Source: Solobacterium sp. UBA3691 (lineage in GTDB: Bacteria; Bacillota_I; Bacilli_A; Erysipelotrichales; Erysipelotrichaceae). Taken from it: a DNA stretch of 64,000 bases. Both the position numbers and the translations under genes were made by a program. Below the pieces are notes generated by a model. It did not search any database and had not been told where the DNA came from. It saw nothing but the letters and a program-made list of their open reading frames with translations. The stretch is taken from the NCBI GenBank assembly GCA_002372175.1, contig DFIS01000055.1, forward strand, positions 1 through 64,000. Direction: 5' to 3'. Of the stretch, positions 16,401 through 25,434 are shown in pieces. Every line of letters begins with the position of its first letter. Position 1 is the first letter of the stretch.

Positions 16401-18923
16401 TTACTCCTTCTTCGCTTCTTCGGCGAGATCTGCCAGCATGGTCCAGGCTTCTCTCGGCGAAAGATCATCAGCACTGACTTCCTTCAGTCTCTTCATCAGG
16501 GCTGCTGTCTTCGGGTCTTCGTGCTTCATCTCCACAAGCTGGTATGACTGCTGCACGACTCTCTTCTTGGATTCCAGTTCCTTCTGCAGACCTTTGGCAC
16601 GGTTCAGCACCGCTTCCGGCAGTCCGGCAAGTCTTGCGACATTGATACCGTAGGAACGGTCGGCACTCCCCTCCTTGATCTTGTACAGGAAGGTGACCTT
16701 CTCCTTTTCTTCCTTGACGGCTGCGTGTACATTGCGGATACCGTCTACGGTATCGCTTAACATCGTCAGCTCATGATAGTGTGTACTGAACATTGTCTTG
16801 GCATGGATACAGGCAGAGATATACTCGATCATCGCCTGGGCAAGCGCCATGCCGTCATACGTGGAAGTACCTCTTCCGATCTCATCAAACAGGATAAACG
16901 AACGGGAAGTTGCTTCCGTTAATGCTCTGTTGGCTTCGGTCATCTCCACCATGAATGTAGACTGACCCGACAGGATATCATCACTGGCACCGATCCTCGT
17001 AAAGATCTTGTCAAATACAGGCATACGGCATTCCTTTGCCGGTACGTAGCAGCCCATCTGCGCCATGACGATCGTCAGTGCTGCCTGCCGCATATATGTG
17101 GACTTACCGCCCATGTTCGGTCCTGTGATCAGCAGGATATTCTCATCCCTGCTCATGCGTATGTCATTTGCCACATACCGGGGATCTTTCATCATCACAT
17201 CGAGGATCGGATGTCTGCCGTTCTTTACCATAAACTCATCATCGGTAAAGACAGGTCTTACATACCCGTACTTCGAACTGATCTCCGCCAGAGCTCCGTA
17301 GCAGTCGATCTCGGCCAGAGCCTGGGCTGTCTTCTGCAGCTGCGGCAGTTTCTCCCGGATACGGTCAAGGATCTCACTGAACAGTCTTCTCTCGATACGG
17401 ATGGCATTCTCCTCCGCATGCAGGATCATGTCTTCCTTCTCTTTCAGTTCCTGTGAGATAAATCTCTCGTTATTGACCAGGGTCTGCTTGCGTACATACC
17501 CCCACTCATCCTTGACCTGCTGGGCAGCAGCCTTGGATATCTCAATATAATAGCCAAAGACCTTGTTATAACCGATCTTCAGGGTCTTGATCCCGGTCTT
17601 TTCTCTTTCTTTCGCTTCCAGTTCGCTGATGAACTTCCGCCCGTTTCTCTGGATCTCTCTGGCTTCATCCAGTTCTTTGTTATACCCGTCACGGAAGATA
17701 CCACCGTCAGAGATCTGTACCGGCGGTTCATCCACAAAGGCATCCTTCAAAAGATCACAGAGACTGCTTAACGGATCAACAGACGCATAGATGCCAAAGG
17801 CCTCACAGCGTACATCCTCCAGGATATACGGTACTTCCGTCAGGGTCTTGGAAAGACGCAGACAGTCTACGGCATTGGCGGTATTCATTGCACATCTGCC
17901 GATCAGTCTCTGCAGGTCATAGATACGGGAAAGATGATCACGCAGGTCTTCTCTCTTCATGAAAGCCTTGATCAGATAGGCTAAACGGTCATATCTCTTC
18001 TCTATCTCCTGCTGATCAACTAACGGCTTCTCGATCCACTTCTTCAACAGACGTGAACCCATCGCACTCTTGCAGACATCGAGGAATGACCAGAGCGTAT
18101 CTCCCTTGGACGCATACCTGAGCGGCACCGTCAGCTCCAGATTCTGTCTGGTATTAAAGTCCATGTACAGGATCCTGTCTTCATCCTCGATCGTACATAC
18201 TTCAAGATGACCAACAGCATGTTTCTGGGTCGCCTCCAGGTAGTTGAGCATCCTGCCCCAGGCTTCCCTTTCGTAGTCCTTTGTCAGTGCTTCACCAAGC
18301 GGCACATATTCCGGCTTGATCATCGTCTCATCACAGTACGAGATCACGATCTGCATCTCCCGCATCATCTTCAGAAGACGTTCCTCAAAGCCGTGTCTGA
18401 CCACGACTTCCCGGACACTGTTTCTTAGCAGTGCCTGCATCAGTGACGTCTGCGTATGATCACAGGTCTGAATGAAGTTTTCCCCGGTACTGAGTTCAGC
18501 TGCCGAAAGACAATAGCCATAGCCGTAGTCTTCAACTGCCGCCAGATATACACTGGCCTTTTCATCACTGATCTCTTCCATGACCGTACCGGGCGTTATG
18601 ACACGGATCACATCTCTTTCGACCAGACCTACAGCCTCGGCAGGATCCTGCAGCTGTTCAACGATACCGATCTTGTATCCGCGCTGCACAAGTCTCTGCA
18701 CATATGTACTTACCGCATGATGGGGAACACCGCACATTGGCACTCTCTCCGGTACGCCGGCATTCTTGCCTGTCAGAACCAGATCCAGCTCTCTGCTGGC
18801 TGTTTTGGCATCATCAAAGAACATCTCGTAGAAGTCTCCGACTCGATAAAAAATGAGCGTATCCGGATACTGCTCCTTGACTTTAAGGTAATGCATCATC
18901 ATCGGTGTATATTTCTCTGCCAT
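16401..18923 (-). CDS. mutS: DNA mismatch repair protein MutS
   Basis: Mismatch-recognition ATPase of 840 residues. The N-terminal mismatch-binding motif GDFYEMF (Phe31-x-Glu33) is intact, as are the core and clamp domains (about 230-550), Walker A GPNMGGKS (601-608), Walker B FILFDEIGRGTSTYDG (about 676-691) and the STHYHE histidine segment. The Phe-x-Glu motif identifies MutS1, not MutS2. Ribosome-binding site AGAGGA precedes the ATG. It is first in an operon with uvrA, a Nudix hydrolase and a small membrane protein. mutL, often adjacent in Bacillota, is not in this window. Confidence 0.98.
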   Translation of the reverse strand: MAEKYTPMMMHYLKVKEQYPDTLIFYRVGDFYEMFFDDAKTASRELDLVLTGKNAGVPERVPMCGVPHHAVSTYVQRLVQRGYKIGIVEQLQDPAEAVGLVERDVIRVITPGTVMEEISDEKASVYLAAVEDYGYGYCLSAAELSTGENFIQTCDHTQTSLMQALLRNSVREVVVRHGFEERLLKMMREMQIVISYCDETMIKPEYVPLGEALTKDYEREAWGRMLNYLEATQKHAVGHLEVCTIEDEDRILYMDFNTRQNLELTVPLRYASKGDTLWSFLDVCKSAMGSRLLKKWIEKPLVDQQEIEKRYDRLAYLIKAFMKREDLRDHLSRIYDLQRLIGRCAMNTANAVDCLRLSKTLTEVPYILEDVRCEAFGIYASVDPLSSLCDLLKDAFVDEPPVQISDGGIFRDGYNKELDEAREIQRNGRKFISELEAKEREKTGIKTLKIGYNKVFGYYIEISKAAAQQVKDEWGYVRKQTLVNNERFISQELKEKEDMILHAEENAIRIERRLFSEILDRIREKLPQLQKTAQALAEIDCYGALAEISSKYGYVRPVFTDDEFMVKNGRHPILDVMMKDPRYVANDIRMSRDENILLITGPNMGGKSTYMRQAALTIVMAQMGCYVPAKECRMPVFDKIFTRIGASDDILSGQSTFMVEMTEANRALTEATSRSFILFDEIGRGTSTYDGMALAQAMIEYISACIHAKTMFSTHYHELTMLSDTVDGIRNVHAAVKEEKEKVTFLYKIKEGSADRSYGINVARLAGLPEAVLNRAKGLQKELESKKRVVQQSYQLVEMKHEDPKTAALMKRLKEVSADDLSPREAWTMLADLAEEAKKE

Positions 18924-18945
18924 AGGTCCTCTTTTCAGCCTAACT

Positions 18946-18951
18946 ATTATA
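18946..18951 (-). promoter_or_regulatory. Candidate -10 element of the mutS operon
   Basis: A perfect TATAAT reads leftward 23-28 bases ahead of the mutS ATG. A second TATAAT lies at 18963-18968. No good -35 is apparent for either, so which is used is undecided. Confidence 0.4.
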
Positions 18952-19035
18952 TCAGACTTTTTATTATATGTACGGCAGATGCCTGCTATGGCAAAACAGA
19001 GTAGATTTCGCTAGAATAATATCAGGAGGTAATCT

Positions 19036-19737
19036 ATGCCTACAGGAATACTGATCAATGTTTTTTCTGTTATACTGGGCGGTCTGCTTGGCTCTGTTAT
19101 GGGTGACCGTCTGTCAGAGAATTATAAGAATACCCTGAATATGATCTTCGGTCTCAGTGCCTTCGGCATGGGCATCACCGTTGTTATTCTGATGAGGAAC
19201 ATGCCGGCAGTGGTCTTTGCGGTTATTCTCGGCACCAGTATCGGTGTCTTTCTGCACCTGGGTGACTGTATTACGAATGGTGTTACAGCGGTACAGCAGA
19301 AGATGTCAGGAGGTCAGGGCAACGCCCAGGAACTGGTGACAGTCATCGTCCTGTTCTGTGCCAGCGGCACCGGTATCTACGGGTCTCTCGTATCAGGCAT
19401 GAGCGGTGATCACAGTGTGCTGATCGCCAAGAGTATCCTGGACTTCTTTACAGCCATGATCTTTGCCTGCCGACTGGGTAAGATCGTCTCACTGGTGGCC
19501 ATACCGCAGTTTATCATCATGATCTCACTGTATCTGTTAGCAGGAGTGATCCTGCCGTTGACTAACGATGTCATGATCAATGACTTCAAGGCAGTCGGAG
19601 GCTTCATCATGTTGGCATCAGGCTTCCGCATGTTACAGCTGAAGCAGTTCCCTACAGCTGATATGATCCCTTCGATGATCGTAGCCATGCCCATATCCTG
19701 GCTGTGGATGACATACATCCTGCCGTTAGTATCGTAG
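19036..19737 (+). CDS. DUF554 family membrane protein
   Basis: Integral membrane protein of 233 residues with about seven hydrophobic helices and glycine-rich starts (NVFSVILGGLLGSVMGDRLS). This fits the DUF554 (YdfK/YqgA-like) family, possibly transporters, of unproven function. Family hallmarks seen include the GLSAFGMGI and FCASGTGIYGSL segments. A strong AGGAGG ribosome-binding site sits 6 bases before the ATG. It is transcribed divergently from mutS as a single gene and is followed by a clear terminator. Confidence 0.88.
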   Translation: MPTGILINVFSVILGGLLGSVMGDRLSENYKNTLNMIFGLSAFGMGITVVILMRNMPAVVFAVILGTSIGVFLHLGDCITNGVTAVQQKMSGGQGNAQELVTVIVLFCASGTGIYGSLVSGMSGDHSVLIAKSILDFFTAMIFACRLGKIVSLVAIPQFIIMISLYLLAGVILPLTNDVMINDFKAVGGFIMLASGFRMLQLKQFPTADMIPSMIVAMPISWLWMTYILPLVS

Positions 19738-19767
19738 ACTTACGGCTTGAGAGCATTCTTCCCAGCT

Positions 19768-19790
19768 AAAGCTGCTTCGGCAGCTTTTTA
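19768..19790 (+). terminator. Intrinsic terminator after the DUF554 gene
   Basis: GCTGC and GCAGC pair around a TTCG tetraloop, flanked by AAA and followed by TTTTT. This is a classic compact rho-independent terminator about 30 bases after the stop. Confidence 0.85.
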
Positions 19791-19845
19791 TATTTATGTG
19801 AGTGAGTTTCATCACACTATTGTATTATGCTGTCTGAAGCTTATA

Positions 19846-20067
19846 TCAGCCGTCTAGATCCAGGTTATTATCCAGGTCATACCCGGCAATGTCCTGTCTA
19901 TACAGCGTCAGGATCCCACGCTGTTCACGAATTACTTCCTGCAGATCATTCGTTTCAAGATAGCGGTCAACGACGGAGGGCATACCGCCGACAATAAGAT
20001 ACAGACGGAAGAGATCCATCATTCTTTCATGTACAGCCGGATCTGTCTGTGTCCGTTTTCCCAACAT
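19846..20067 (-). pseudogene. Remnant of an AAA ATPase with DUF4143 domain
   Basis: A 73-codon stretch whose middle (LFRLYLIVGGMPSVVDRYL..TNDLQEV..QRGIL..YRQDI) matches the region between the ATPase and DUF4143 domains of ATP-binding proteins that are normally about 400 residues long. Walker motifs and the C-terminal domain are absent. An in-frame stop lies immediately upstream of the ATG and no ribosome-binding site is seen. I read it as a decayed fragment, not a small gene. Confidence 0.7.
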
Positions 20068-20110
20068 TTGTCATGTCTGTTCATTCCGAAACAAATCCGA
20101 TATTCATACA

Positions 20111-20154
20111 AAAAACGAAGGAGTTCACGTGATTCTTTCACATTTCTCCTTCGT
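20111..20154 (-). terminator. Intrinsic terminator after the CAP-domain surface protein
   Basis: ACGAAGGAG (20115-20123) pairs with CTCCTTCGT (20146-20154) around an inner GTGA/TCAC stem. Reading leftward the hairpin is followed by a run of T. It lies about 70 bases after the stop at 20227 and would end the long leftward transcript. Confidence 0.8.
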
Positions 20155-20226
20155 CTTTCTTCTCATGAGATTATAGAGGTGTTTCCTCTGATCCCCACGG
20201 AATTCTGGATTACTTGTATTGTCTCA

Positions 20227-23200
20227 TCAGTCGAGCCAGAACAGCAGTGCCTTCCAGCTTCTTACTCTCTGCGATGCGATCTTAAACTTGACCGTCTTTG
20301 TGCCGCCGTAGTTGCCCTTACCGGCAATGGTTACTGTCGCTGTGCCCTTCTCCGTATTCTTTGTATAGGAGAGGATATCGTAATCATCAGGACTTAATTC
20401 CTTCTTGTTTACAACGATGCGCAGTTCATCCTTGGTGAGTGTGATCGGCTGCCCTGTATATGTCTTGGTAAGCTTCTTTGTGAACTTGCCGTTCGTATTG
20501 CGGAAAGTAACTTTGGCTTTGGCGATATCCATGTTCTTTTCCAGTACCCGGAACGTGGAGACTGCTGTACCTGTATAGTTTCCCCTACCGGTTACTGCAA
20601 CAGAGATATACGTTCCGGCAGGTACCTGATCTGCGGCAGCCACAGGTTCTCCAGCATAGCGCACAGTCGTCTGCTTATTGTTTGTCACGACTGTATCAGA
20701 CACATAGGTGTAGCTGATATTCTTCTCGTAATCCGTTCCGGCTTTCAGCTTCTTACCATTCGTATCCTTCAGTGTCACCGGCGGGAACATCTTCACTCCT
20801 GTGACTTTATCGGGAACTGTAAGCATGTCATCAGACAGAGCTTTCTGAGTGATGGTAAACGTCTGCTCGGGAAGATTACCTTTGAAGTTGCCTTTACCGG
20901 AGATGACCGCGGTACCGGTGCCAGCCGCTTTGTTATTCAGGTATTTGACTGTATAGTCCCTGCCTTTAGTCAGGCTATTACCGTTCCAGCTGACTTCTAC
21001 CGGTGCTTTTGCGCCGTTTTTCTCATATACTGCATCATTGACGGTCACCGTGAATTCATGACTGTGTGCAGCCATGTCTCTCGGCATGATCTTGAAGGTT
21101 TTGGAGATGGTTCCGCTGTAGCCGCCCTTACCTTTAAGTGTCACCTTCGCAGTACCTGCATTAATATTCTTGCTGTACTGAATGTCATATGTCACGTCAT
21201 CAGATAGTGTACTGCCATCCTTGCCCAGTACGGTTATTCCTTCCTGCGGCTGTCCGTTGTACTCGACAGTTCCTGCAGTTATAGACACATAATTCTTGAG
21301 CGGTGCACCGGTAATGGTAAAGCGTACTGTCTTTGTGCCTGTATACTGACCCATGCCGCAGATCGTCAGAACAGCTGTCCCGGGCTTTGTACTATGCGTC
21401 AGATATGCATAGTAATCTTCGTTATAATTCAGGACTGTGTTCTTACCGTACGTTACCTTCAGATATCCATTATTCAGCATATCCAGCGGTGTGAGACCGG
21501 TATTGGAATCCGTTATCACATCATACGGTACAGACTTCACGGTGATCTTTGTCTTTGCGACAGAGATCAGTGTTTCCGCAGGATCCAGGATCTCCACAGA
21601 TGTACGGATCTCTCCGGTATAGTTACCCTTCAGAGAAGTAACCATGGTATACTTTCCTGCCGCTTTCGGAGTAACCTTGTTTCCGTTTTCATCAAGATAG
21701 TAAACTGTGTAGTCCTTCTTCTTTTTCAGAAGTGTGCTGTCCCACTGCAGCAACGGCTGAGGCTGCTGCTTCTTGCCTGTGTAGTTCAGGACAACATCGC
21801 CGGGAACGTTCAGATCATCCTTCTCTACAGGATAGATATCAAACGGAACATAGATCTTGCCTGTATAGTTTCCCTTACCTGTGATCAGGATATACGGTTT
21901 TTTCTCCTTCTTGGCAGGTTTGTAGTTCTTTCTGCCTTCTTCATCAAGAGTATGAACACCGGCATTCCTGTTATTGACATACTTCAGTGTGTAGTCTTTT
22001 CCTTCCTTGAGAAGTACCGCCTTGTTGTAGACTCTTACCGCAAAAGTATGTGCAGATCCGGTATATGTGAGATGGGAAGGAATACCTGCTGCCCATAAGC
22101 CGTCAGGAATGATAAAGTTCACACTTGCGGCATCTTCCTCGGTAACATCACCAGGTGTATGGTGCCAGTCTGAAGGATCATAGAATGTCAGTGTCTTTGT
22201 AACGGTGAGCTTTCCTTCCAGCAGTGTACCGCTTGCGGTAACCGTACCGGCATGACTGTACTGCTCGGCTGCGATCATTTCCCAGGTAATGCGTTCCTGT
22301 GTTTTATCTCCGTTCGTCCATGTGACTTCCGCATAGCGGTCAAGATACTGTGCAGGATCGGTACCAGCAGGAATCTCAACGGACTCAGGCTCACTCACTG
22401 ACTTAACCAGTGCCGGATTGACCTTCACATACAGTATCAGATCAATATCCGTACTGTCGGAAGTACCGCTGACTGTATATGTTTTCCCGTCTCTGACGGA
22501 GTATTCTTCAGCCGTCAGCTTATTCCAGGTTACCGCGATCTCACGGGTCTCGTTATCGGAATACAGCACATTGACTGCGGCAGGATATACAGGCTCCGTT
22601 CCGCTTTCCGTAACTACCGTTACAGGTGTGTAGGAAACAACATAGGGTGTCTCTACCTTGACGGTAACTGTCCGGGATACATCAGCGAAGGGATCATTAC
22701 TGCGGATCGTGATCACCGCGGTACCGTCTTTGATACCTGTGATCATGCCATCCTGGGTAGCTGCAGCTACTGCTTCGTCGGAAGAAGTCCATGTCAATCC
22801 CTTAAAGTCTGCATTGGAAGGAATGACCGATGCCGTGATATGTACTTTCGCACCAGGCTTCAGTTGTACTTCATCCATGCTGACAGCGATATCTACGACC
22901 TTCTTGACGCCGGCCAGAGCTTCATCATATTCCGCTTTCTTCTGGTTTGTATTTGCAATGGCGGCATCCAGAGCATCCTTTGCGTCAAGATATTCATTAT
23001 AGGTGCGTGTGTATTCAGCTGCTTTACCTGCCCATGTCTTCTGAGCTTCATCCGAGGCAGTCTTCGCATTCGTATATGCACTTTCCGCATTGGCATATTC
23101 CGTCTGGGCTGTATTCCTGGCAGCTGATGCATCATCCAGAGCAGTCTGCGCTGCCGTCAGTGCATTCTGGGCATCACTTAACTTCTGCTCAGCCTGGCGG

Positions 23201-25350
23201 ATTGCTTCCTTCTGTTCAGGAGTACCCGCATCACCGGAGTTCAATCTGTTAAATTCTGCTTCAGCAACCTTAAGAGTTGCCTCAGCCTTTGAAAGATCAG
23301 CATGAACTCTGTCATAGTAGGCATTGAACTGCTCCGTGTATTCTTCAAGAGTATAGATCGTCCCTACGCCAACACCACTTCCAAGACCGGTGTTCGTTGC
23401 GAATTCCTGAACCTGGGAGTCACGATAACTACCACCCTGTGCAATACCATAACCGGTCACTGTATAGCGTCTTGAGTTCTGATTCTTCGGATTGGCAAGG
23501 TTCAGATAATGACCGGTTCCGGACGTCTCGCCGGCATCGTACATCTCTTTCTCTTCCCAGTACCATCCGTCATACGGGTCGGGGTATCCAAGGGACAGGT
23601 TTTCGCCAGTCCAGTTCAGTTTGAGTTCTGATTCCTTTCTGAAGTAGTACCAATGATACTGTTCCTCGCGGCTTGCATTGGCATTGATCTGGGCAATCGC
23701 CATCAGTTCGTCTGTGACTTTCAGCGGTTCTTTGTTTACTCCTTCATTGTTGTTGTCAGACGCACGCAGAGCATTACCTTCGGCAATCATCTCGAAAGAC
23801 TTCTTCATATTGTCGAGATTTGTGGCATCCAGTTTACTTCCAAGCACGGTCTTTCCGGAAGAAGAGAAATGACTATTGGTTGCCTCAATTCCTTCTTCAA
23901 GAATCTTTACTGCCATCGAGTCTTCACCAGAATGTTCCTTGAAGAATCCAAGAGATCCGGAGTCAACGACCGCACGAGCATCATGTAATGTATTCAGTGC
24001 TGCATCTACATTTTCAGAGGCTTTTTTAATATCTTCCTGTGACGGCATGGCGGCTGCCTTGGCCTGTGCCAGTTCTGCCTCTGCTGCTTCGACATTACTC
24101 TGGGCAGTGCTGACATCTTGCTGAGCCTGTTCATAAGCAGCATTTGCTTTATTCAGGTTCTGCTGTGCCTGTTCTTTCACAGCAGATGCTTCCTGCAGAG
24201 CTTTCTGAGCATTATTGCGGTCTTTTAGTGCCTGTTCCTGTACTGCCTCAGCTTCTTTATAGGCTGTATATTTTGCGTCTGCTTCCGCCTGTGCCTGATT
24301 CTGCGCCTGCAGGGCATCTTCATAAGCAGCTTTCTTCTCATTGATCACATCAAGGATATCTTCGGGATCTACAGGTTCCGGAGTATTCTCCTGCCAGACA
24401 GCATATAAATATACCGGGTCTTCTGTATCAGAAAGGCATTTATCAGTCCAGGTGTCATTTTCATAATCTATGAAACCTGCTTCCGCTTTTTCTGCTGTTG
24501 CAGCCCAGCCAAGCAGGGTATAACCATCACGTTCAGCATCATATCCGATATGGGTACTGCTGCCCACGTTGCAGACCTGCGTGGTACCCTCTGTACCATC
24601 CGCATCAATCACATAATGCAGCGTAAATGAAAGTTCCGTCCATTCGGCAGTGATGGTCAGATCTCTGGGTTTATTGATGTTCCAGTCATGGACAGTGTAG
24701 ATCTCATTCAGATCATAATATCCACGAATACTATTTTCCGTATACCAGCCGGAGAATTTCATGCCAGACTTTGTGATCCGGTTGTCTTCACTCGTTCCAT
24801 CCGGGAGTGTGAACACATCATTCATCAGATCAGATGCAGTATACGGTATTCTTACGGTATCCTCATCCACGATCTCAGTTTCGTATTTCTGGCACTCCAG
24901 TTTTCCGCCGTTCAGCTTCAATGTTAAGTAGTGCACAGTTTCATCCGGAGTATTATCCTCCCAGACAGGTGAGAATATGAATGTCATATTCTCTGTAGGA
25001 GCAGTATCCGGATTCTGGAAAATGATTACTTTCTCCTTATTTACATCAATATGCTGTAATATTGTCTCCGGTTCTCCGGACCTGTAAACATCCCAGCCTC
25101 TAAAGGTAAAACCTTCCTTGACTGGTATATCGTACATGACGGAATGAATATTTATATCATTCGGATCATAAGGTATTTCATACTCTGTCTGAGGTGCCGG
25201 ATCATTCCAGTATGCGCCTTCATCCAGCTGATAGATTACCTTCCAGGTAGCCGAGGAGTCTTCTCCTTCCGCAGATACCGGGATCGTGAAGCTGCTAATA
25301 CCCAGCAGCAGGCTTAGCAGAATAGTAAGAAAGTGTTTGAACTTGTGCAT
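20227..25350 (-). CDS. CAP-domain (SEC10/PgrA-like) coiled-coil surface protein with Ig-like repeats
   Basis: Secreted protein of 1707 residues. The chosen ATG has AAGGAGG 8 bases upstream and opens a signal peptide (1-27); a longer reading to 25416 lacks these. Order: three InlB B-type repeats (about 35-320), an Ala/Gln-rich coiled coil (330-460), a CAP domain (about 515-670) with candidate site residues His566, Glu583 (TGENLSLGY), Glu599 and His614 (GHYLNL), a second coiled coil (680-840), Big_2-like and Big_4-like domains (about 850-1090), then about seven Ig-like repeats with GKGNYTGT motifs. A CAP domain between coiled coils matches the SEC10/PgrA surface-exclusion family. The C-terminus has no LPXTG, so anchoring is unclear. 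It follows the sigma-like array by 84 bases and may share its transcript. Its C-terminal repeats resemble those of the BspA-like protein at 6247-11550. Confidence 0.88.
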   Translation of the reverse strand: MHKFKHFLTILLSLLLGISSFTIPVSAEGEDSSATWKVIYQLDEGAYWNDPAPQTEYEIPYDPNDINIHSVMYDIPVKEGFTFRGWDVYRSGEPETILQHIDVNKEKVIIFQNPDTAPTENMTFIFSPVWEDNTPDETVHYLTLKLNGGKLECQKYETEIVDEDTVRIPYTASDLMNDVFTLPDGTSEDNRITKSGMKFSGWYTENSIRGYYDLNEIYTVHDWNINKPRDLTITAEWTELSFTLHYVIDADGTEGTTQVCNVGSSTHIGYDAERDGYTLLGWAATAEKAEAGFIDYENDTWTDKCLSDTEDPVYLYAVWQENTPEPVDPEDILDVINEKKAAYEDALQAQNQAQAEADAKYTAYKEAEAVQEQALKDRNNAQKALQEASAVKEQAQQNLNKANAAYEQAQQDVSTAQSNVEAAEAELAQAKAAAMPSQEDIKKASENVDAALNTLHDARAVVDSGSLGFFKEHSGEDSMAVKILEEGIEATNSHFSSSGKTVLGSKLDATNLDNMKKSFEMIAEGNALRASDNNNEGVNKEPLKVTDELMAIAQINANASREEQYHWYYFRKESELKLNWTGENLSLGYPDPYDGWYWEEKEMYDAGETSGTGHYLNLANPKNQNSRRYTVTGYGIAQGGSYRDSQVQEFATNTGLGSGVGVGTIYTLEEYTEQFNAYYDRVHADLSKAEATLKVAEAEFNRLNSGDAGTPEQKEAIRQAEQKLSDAQNALTAAQTALDDASAARNTAQTEYANAESAYTNAKTASDEAQKTWAGKAAEYTRTYNEYLDAKDALDAAIANTNQKKAEYDEALAGVKKVVDIAVSMDEVQLKPGAKVHITASVIPSNADFKGLTWTSSDEAVAAATQDGMITGIKDGTAVITIRSNDPFADVSRTVTVKVETPYVVSYTPVTVVTESGTEPVYPAAVNVLYSDNETREIAVTWNKLTAEEYSVRDGKTYTVSGTSDSTDIDLILYVKVNPALVKSVSEPESVEIPAGTDPAQYLDRYAEVTWTNGDKTQERITWEMIAAEQYSHAGTVTASGTLLEGKLTVTKTLTFYDPSDWHHTPGDVTEEDAASVNFIIPDGLWAAGIPSHLTYTGSAHTFAVRVYNKAVLLKEGKDYTLKYVNNRNAGVHTLDEEGRKNYKPAKKEKKPYILITGKGNYTGKIYVPFDIYPVEKDDLNVPGDVVLNYTGKKQQPQPLLQWDSTLLKKKKDYTVYYLDENGNKVTPKAAGKYTMVTSLKGNYTGEIRTSVEILDPAETLISVAKTKITVKSVPYDVITDSNTGLTPLDMLNNGYLKVTYGKNTVLNYNEDYYAYLTHSTKPGTAVLTICGMGQYTGTKTVRFTITGAPLKNYVSITAGTVEYNGQPQEGITVLGKDGSTLSDDVTYDIQYSKNINAGTAKVTLKGKGGYSGTISKTFKIMPRDMAAHSHEFTVTVNDAVYEKNGAKAPVEVSWNGNSLTKGRDYTVKYLNNKAAGTGTAVISGKGNFKGNLPEQTFTITQKALSDDMLTVPDKVTGVKMFPPVTLKDTNGKKLKAGTDYEKNISYTYVSDTVVTNNKQTTVRYAGEPVAAADQVPAGTYISVAVTGRGNYTGTAVSTFRVLEKNMDIAKAKVTFRNTNGKFTKKLTKTYTGQPITLTKDELRIVVNKKELSPDDYDILSYTKNTEKGTATVTIAGKGNYGGTKTVKFKIASQRVRSWKALLFWLD

Positions 25351-25358
25351 GAACAATG

Positions 25359-25365
25359 CCTCCTT
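25359..25365 (-). promoter_or_regulatory. Ribosome-binding site deciding the CAP-protein start
   Basis: AAGGAGG reads leftward 8 bases ahead of the ATG at 25350. It sets the start at the signal-peptide methionine and not at the in-frame codon at 25416. Confidence 0.85.
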
Positions 25366-25434
25366 GAATAATACTGAATGTTTTGTGCTGCTCGTTTGTT
25401 TTCTGTAAACTCTCAAATAAATATCTGTACTGTT

